The translations under genes and the position numbers were made by a program. The notes under the pieces are model-generated. The model was not told the DNA's origin. It saw nothing but the letters and a program-made list of their open reading frames with translations, and ran no database searches. A stretch of DNA of 64,000 bases from Nyssa sinensis (lineage: Eukaryota; Streptophyta; Magnoliopsida; Cornales; Nyssaceae): positions 1,823,142-1,887,141 of the forward strand of contig CM018048.1 in the NCBI GenBank assembly GCA_008638375.1. Reading direction: 5' to 3'. Shown here one piece after another: positions 59,592 through 64,000 of this stretch (position 1 is the stretch's first letter; each line of letters starts with the position of its first letter).

Positions 59592-59743
59592 AAGCCTAAA
59601 GTGAGAAAATTAGAAAAACAAAAAAAATAATAATAAAAATAAAACAAGGAATATAGTAATCATTAAATATATAATATATCCAAGATATAAAAAAATATAG
59701 GTATGGTGTAGTACAAGCAGAATCTAAAAAACTTGATTGAATG

Positions 59744-59785
<42 letters not shown>

Positions 59786-60686
59786 CACAACCACAACCAT
59801 TTGGTCATTTCCAAAGGATATAGAGAGAGAGATAGAGAGAGAGTTACTGAGAGGAGGAAGAGAAGAAGAAAGGGAAGGAAGGAGATCACGGTTGTAAAGA
59901 GGTAAAATTCTTTCTTTTTTTTTTTTTTTTGTAAATTTTTTTTGCATATACTGGCTTTTCAAAAAATTTGAAATTAAATGCCCAAAGAACCATGGCATTT
60001 AAAGGAGTAGGAAAAATGATTAATTTAGGAAGAAATGAGAGCTTGTTTGGTAGAGAAATGAGAGAGAAAATGTAGAGAGGGAAAGGTGGCAAAAAATAAT
60101 AGGTGGTAGAAAAGTGCGTTGTTTGAAGCTGAAAACAAACCCAAATGAATTATTAAGGTCTTTAGAGTCAATTTGATATAAAATACGTCAAAAACGGGTG
60201 TTGGGACAATGAGAAAAACTAAAAACAAAACTCGTCGAAAATTGGGTTTTTCTCGCCGAAGCAGCCACTGAAAATGGCCGTTCGGTGGCCCTCGAGTTAC
60301 CCAAAGTCGAGTTTGGTCAAAAAAATAGGATCCTTGAAAAATTTGGAACATTTCCATGTTTTTAGAATTGTGAAAATTCCTCGAAAAATCGTCGCCGGTG
60401 CCGAAAAATCGCGTGACAAGGATGACACTGTTCCTAACGGGTCGGGTCAAACCTACCCAACTGCACACACATGGGCCACTAACACGGCACCATTTTGGGG
60501 GAAAGGGGTTTAAATTTAAATTGGTAAAAGGCTGTTTGGTTATAGCCATAGGAAATCAATTTGAAGCCTTAATTCAGGAAAGGAATATCCTAACCCCGTT
60601 CAACCACTATCCGCCGTTTGGTTACACCTTATTTATAAAAAACAAAAAGGGGGAAGCAGGAGGGGAAACTGCTGTCAGGGGGATTC
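59154..60686 (+). mobile_element. Gypsy-type LTR, 3' part replaced by the next element
   Basis: It starts TGTAATACCTCGAAC and carries the shared layout: antisense tRNA-like module 59465-59529 (minus TAGCTCAAATGG and GGTTTTGAACC-inverse), (TA)n at 59561-59589 and 59755-59778, a CA run, a GA tract from 59821, and AG|GTAAAA at 59902. It is interrupted at 60687 by a reverse-oriented LTR. Confidence 0.55.
59465..59529 (-). other. tRNA-like Pol III A/B-box module in LTR (copy 4 of 4)
   Basis: On minus, TAGCTCAAATGG (A-box-like, close to tRNA TAGCTCAGNNGG) and GGTTCAAAACCC (B-box-like), with the same spacing as the other three modules despite diverged sequence. Confidence 0.45.
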
Positions 60687-61024
60687 TGTCACACCTCGAA
60701 TTTTTATAAACCCAGGGAGTGAGTGAAATGAATTAAAAAAAATAAATAATAGGCAATTAAATAGATTTAGTTGATTACCCATTAATTTCTCCATGTTTCC
60801 CAAAATTAATAATGAAAATTTATTAACTAGACTCACCTAAAATGAATTTCAAATAGTAGTCAAACACCTCCCCCAACCAATGGTCAAATAGTCTAAGTCA
60901 TGTCCAAGTATAACATCTAAGATGGCCCCAAAAATGTCTTTAATGTGGCTTGAAACAGTGGTTCAAATGGACCCCTAAATGTCCTAAGGCATAGACCAAG
61001 AATAGGTAAAAAATCTTACCTAAG

Positions 61025-61165
61025 GTGGTCTAAGGAAGTGGCCAAACATGGCCCATAAGAGTGGCCAAACATGGCCCAATAGGGTGGCCAAACATGGCCT
61101 ACAAGGATAGGCCAAACATGACCCAAAAGGATGGCCAAACATGGCCTAAAGGGTGGCCAAGGGCT
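61025..61165. repeat. 22-24-bp minisatellite, five to six units
   Basis: The unit GTGGCCAAACATGGCCC(A/T)(A/T)(A/T)A(A/G)(A/G) repeats from about 61037 with small length changes. Each unit carries the palindrome-like GGCCAAACATGGCC. Confidence 0.9.
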
Positions 61166-62156
61166 GTGGCAAAGGGGGTGTCAGGCTGGGCGAGCATTAG
61201 GGCATGCAGGCATGCGCTGTGGGCGGGTACAGGGCGCGGCGTGCGCGGGAGGGCTGCTGGGCTACTAGTCTACTATTCATTGAAACAGTAAACTAGTAGC
61301 TAAAATGCTACGGTACCAAAATTCTAATTTTGGCCTAAAATCTTGATTTTGATATTTTTACACCAATTTCAATTTATTTCATTACCAAACTTAGTGTGAG
61401 ACTCTGTAACATGTGAAAGGACCATTTTACCATTTTCCTTTATTTTTCGACTTCAAATAATTTTTGGACTAATTTGCCCCTATTTTTCATTTCTTTACCT
61501 TTCTTTTTCTTCTTAAGTCATTTAATTCCCTACTTAGAAAATATAGGCACGCATTCCCACTCCACTCAATCTAGTTGCTATATTTTAAAAAATTCTACCA
61601 TAATTTCCTTTATTTTTTAAACTTTTTTCTCCTAATATTTCTCAACACAATCCACTACTCTTAAACTAGCAACCAAACTACATCCTTTAATTCAATTAAA
61701 TATCCATACATTATTTAAAACATACAATCCACCATATATCTACATATACTTGAAATTTAAATGTTACCAACTTCATGCTCATTACAATTTTAGGGCCTTG
61801 TCCATTGTTTTCATACTATACAAGATTTTTACAAGTAAATACACATGTCTTAGGGCTTATGCCCTCATACATACAAAATGTAGCCCTTAGGTCAAATATA
61901 CTTCAAAAACTCATTTTTCCTTCGTGCTCCAATGACTTCATCAAGTCTCATGTGCCGGGAGTTTCATCTATAATATGTAATCTTGTATAGGGTAAGCACG
62001 ACGACCCAGTATGACATAATGCTAATGTAAAGAACAAAGTTAAGGCGTGGCATGTGCAAAGTGTACATTTATAATCTATATGCTTTCCAATTCATTAACA
62101 CAATGCAATGAAAATATGTATGACTCACACATGCAACTCTATGCTCAACCCATGTC

Positions 62157-62241
62157 TCATTTCATGGATCGCTCCTGTTGGATCAGCGAGTACCAATGCT
62201 CGTTTCACGGATCGCTCCCGTTGAATTGGCGAATACCAATG
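62157..62241. repeat. 42-bp tandem duplication in the LTR
   Basis: TTTCATGGATCGCTCCTGTT then GGATCAGCGAGTACCAATGC is followed by TTTCACGGATCGCTCCCGTT then GAATTGGCGAATACCAATGC. Two diverged units. Confidence 0.85.
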
Positions 62242-63461
62242 CAATGGCCAATTTTGAGTTTTTCACCACAGGATCTATACCTTCATAATGCATAGCACCG
62301 AAGTGCTCAACCCGCACTATGTTTTCAAAGATTCATAATATGCCAATATGCCTTGATTTTTCTATGCAATTCCAATAAAGCATTTCATCAACACACGGAG
62401 TATGCCTTAAATGATGCATTATACATAAAGCAACTATAACTTTTAAACCACAAAATTTTGTTTACATGAACCTAGCATGTAATCCAATCAATTACATATA
62501 TAAACATATCACATATTCACAAGCTTACCAAATTCTCAAAGATCACACAAGTACACAAAGTATCAATACATTAAATGAATCATAACTTTCAAACTACAAG
62601 ACTTTGTCTACATGAACATAAGATAGAATGCAATGAATTATATATATAGTCATATTACATGTTCATCACTTCAACAAATTCTCAAAGAATACATAAGTAC
62701 ATAAAGTACCAACCTTAGTTTTTCAAAGTAACTGTAAGTCATACGATCAACATATAAAAAACACTCCTAAACTTAACCTTATTCTTTACTTAGCAAAATA
62801 TCATACCTAAAAGGGTTTTTCTTAACCCTAGGGAGTTTTGTTCACTTCAACGCTGAACCAATCAGTAGGATTGTAGCCCTTGATGTGGGGAACAACTTCC
62901 TAGAAGGAAGCCTTGTGAGATTCCAAGGCTAGAGATGAGTTTTGGAAGCTTGAAAGTTTAAAAACCTAGGTTTCTCTTCATTTTTCTCTCCATGAATGTG
63001 TTGCTGCTTCTTCTCAGACCAAATTCTGGGAAATTTAAGACAAAGAGATCCTATTTATAGTAAAGGGGCCAAGGGGTAAAAAGACCTTTTTGCCCTTAAT
63101 GAGTTCGAGACCCCGTTATACTACAACCCGTCCCGAAATGCCTCAATTCGACATTCTGCTTTAACCAAAGTTCTTAAAATTATTTTAAATAATATTTTTT
63201 CAAAAAATTTATTTTCACCTACGGGCGGGTGTGGCCAGGTCCACCCGGGCCAACTAGGATGCCCTTTGTAGTCCATTTTTCAAACTGTCTGCGATTAGAC
63301 TTAAATTTTCACAAGAGGTGTATTTCAACTTTCTAAACATATTTCTCTTCTATGACATACTCAACATATGCTTCTAAACATATGCCCTACAGGTAAATAG
63401 TGAATGAATAGTGTCCTACCGGCAAAACGAAAAATTTATCCTGGTTTTTCAGGTCTTTACA

Positions 63462-63729
63462 TCCTTCCCCCCTTAAAGAAAGTTTGTCCCAAAATTTAGA
63501 AATGTACCTCTTCGACAAAATTTAGAAAAATCAATACAAAACGCGTTGTAATATGGAGACGTGCAGCCTTACCTATGGATTCTTCACTTTCCCTTCCCTA
63601 GGCGATGTGGGATGCATTACCTTCTCCCATTATCCTATCCCCCCAGAGGAACCTCGTTCTCTTGGACGAGCGTGTAGCGGCGTGCAGACATCCTCACACT
63701 CTTTGCTAAGGTCTGGTTCTGATATCATT
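63462..63729 (-). mobile_element. Very short internal region with PPT and PBS of a minus-strand LTR element
   Basis: On minus, TGATATCAGAACCAGA (63727-63712) matches the initiator-tRNA-Met primer-binding site type (usual TGGTATCAGAGC). It lies two bases after an LTR end ...GCCGTTACA at 63730. The polypurine tract AAGGGGGGAAGGA lies at 63474-63462, just before the LTR start at 63461. Only 268 bases separate the two LTRs, with no coding domain. Confidence 0.55.
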
Positions 63730-64000
63730 TGTAACGGCCCACTCCATATGGCATAATGCGTAATGAAATCCCAAACACGTGGCTTATCAATGCCAATTTT
63801 TTTTTCAAATCCATTCAAGCATCATGACCCACTTCAATAATGTAACATAATTAAAATATAAAATTCTCAATGCCCACAAGGATACCTCAAAGTCTCTCAA
63901 CATATTTGATGACTATCTAACTAATCACAAATTAAGCTATGTAATCATCTAAGTAATTCATCACGATGTCATCAATACATCACCTGCCTCTCAATGTAAT
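63730..64000 (-). mobile_element. Putative 5' LTR end, minus orientation, runs off window
   Basis: On minus the sequence ends ...GTGGGCCGTTACA at 63730, immediately before the primer-binding site. Only about 270 bases are in the window, and they do not obviously match the end of the 60687-63461 LTR, so whether the two belong to one element is open. Confidence 0.4.

Larger units (their letters stand above)
60687..63461 (-). mobile_element. Gypsy-type LTR, minus orientation (2.78 kb), 3' LTR by PPT position
   Basis: Read on minus it begins TGTAAAGACCTG directly after the polypurine tract AAGGGGGGAAGGA (63474-63462), and ends GGTGTGACA at 60687. It contains a GGCCAAACATGGCC minisatellite (61025-61165) and a two-unit repeat with GGATCGCTCC (62157-62240). 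No ORF of note; the G/C-rich stretch at 61150-61260 is unlike the rest. Confidence 0.6.

Noticed and set aside
59596..60092. Hydrophobic minus ORFs that could look like membrane proteins
   Set aside because: They are made of TA and GA tracts plus A/T runs; no conserved segment.
60025..60549. 174-codon minus ORF
   Set aside because: It overlaps LTR sequence, shares GGGTCGGGTC phrases with other LTR copies and has no recognisable domain.
1..64000. CRISPR arrays, bacterial operons, rRNA, organelle insertions
   Set aside because: No regularly spaced identical repeats with unique spacers, no Shine-Dalgarno gene strings, and no rRNA or chloroplast gene sequence was recognised.

Overview
This is an AT-rich nuclear window from a flowering plant. 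The evidence is GT-AG introns of plant type, a plant-type tRNA-Ala(AGC), plant-only gene families (LURP-one-related, plant mobile domain, an SMXL-like fragment) and a dense load of plant retrotransposons. It is most probably a woody, repeat-rich non-grass; the species cannot be named from sequence alone. I see nothing bacterial, no CRISPR array and no rRNA.

Genes. (1) A complete type-1 serine/threonine protein phosphatase (TOPP/PP1) lies on the minus strand at 4698-14722: 3 exons, 323 aa, with a 6.96-kb first intron packed with nested transposons. (2) A 7-exon plus-strand gene at 30683-41606 rebuilds in frame to 698 aa; I do not recognise its family. (3) A tRNA-Ala(AGC) gene lies at 42346-42418. 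(4) A LURP-one-related (LOR) gene lies on the minus strand at 42555-44959, with two exons and a one-base frameshift in exon 1. (5) Two putative 3'-terminal exons of an unknown minus-strand gene lie at 47897-48686. Gene fragments and pseudogenes: a plant-mobile-domain relic at the left edge (1-1056, minus), an SMXL-like exon piece inside a terminal-inverted-repeat element (15690-15942, plus), and a mitoferrin-like carrier relic (52960-53258, minus).

Layout. 1-3.3 kb: PMD relic and repeats. 3.3-14.7 kb: the PP1 gene, carrying a LINE relic in intron 2 and a SINE inside a larger element inside a pogo-like element in intron 1. 15.2-16.5 kb: the TIR element with captured coding sequence. 17.2-29.8 kb: a decayed Ty1/copia element split by a small GGTT/AACC-rich element and by large Ty3/gypsy-type LTRs. 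30-41.6 kb: the 7-exon gene, with MITEs in its introns. 42-45 kb: tRNA and LOR gene. 45-49 kb: sparse, with AT repeats and possible exons. 49.3-51.1 kb: LINE relic. 51-64 kb: carrier pseudogene followed by gypsy-type LTR sequence, including a 1.7-1.8 kb direct duplication and, at the right edge, a minus-strand element whose primer-binding site and polypurine tract are only about 0.24 kb apart.

The functional genes are unrelated housekeeping or plant-specific loci and do not form one pathway. The most unusual material is in the retroelements. Four LTR copies share one ordered layout: an antisense tRNA-like A-box/B-box module, a (TA)n tract, a GT/CA tract, a GA-rich tract, then an AG|GTAA donor-like site. 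All family assignments come from reading the sequence; no database search was possible.
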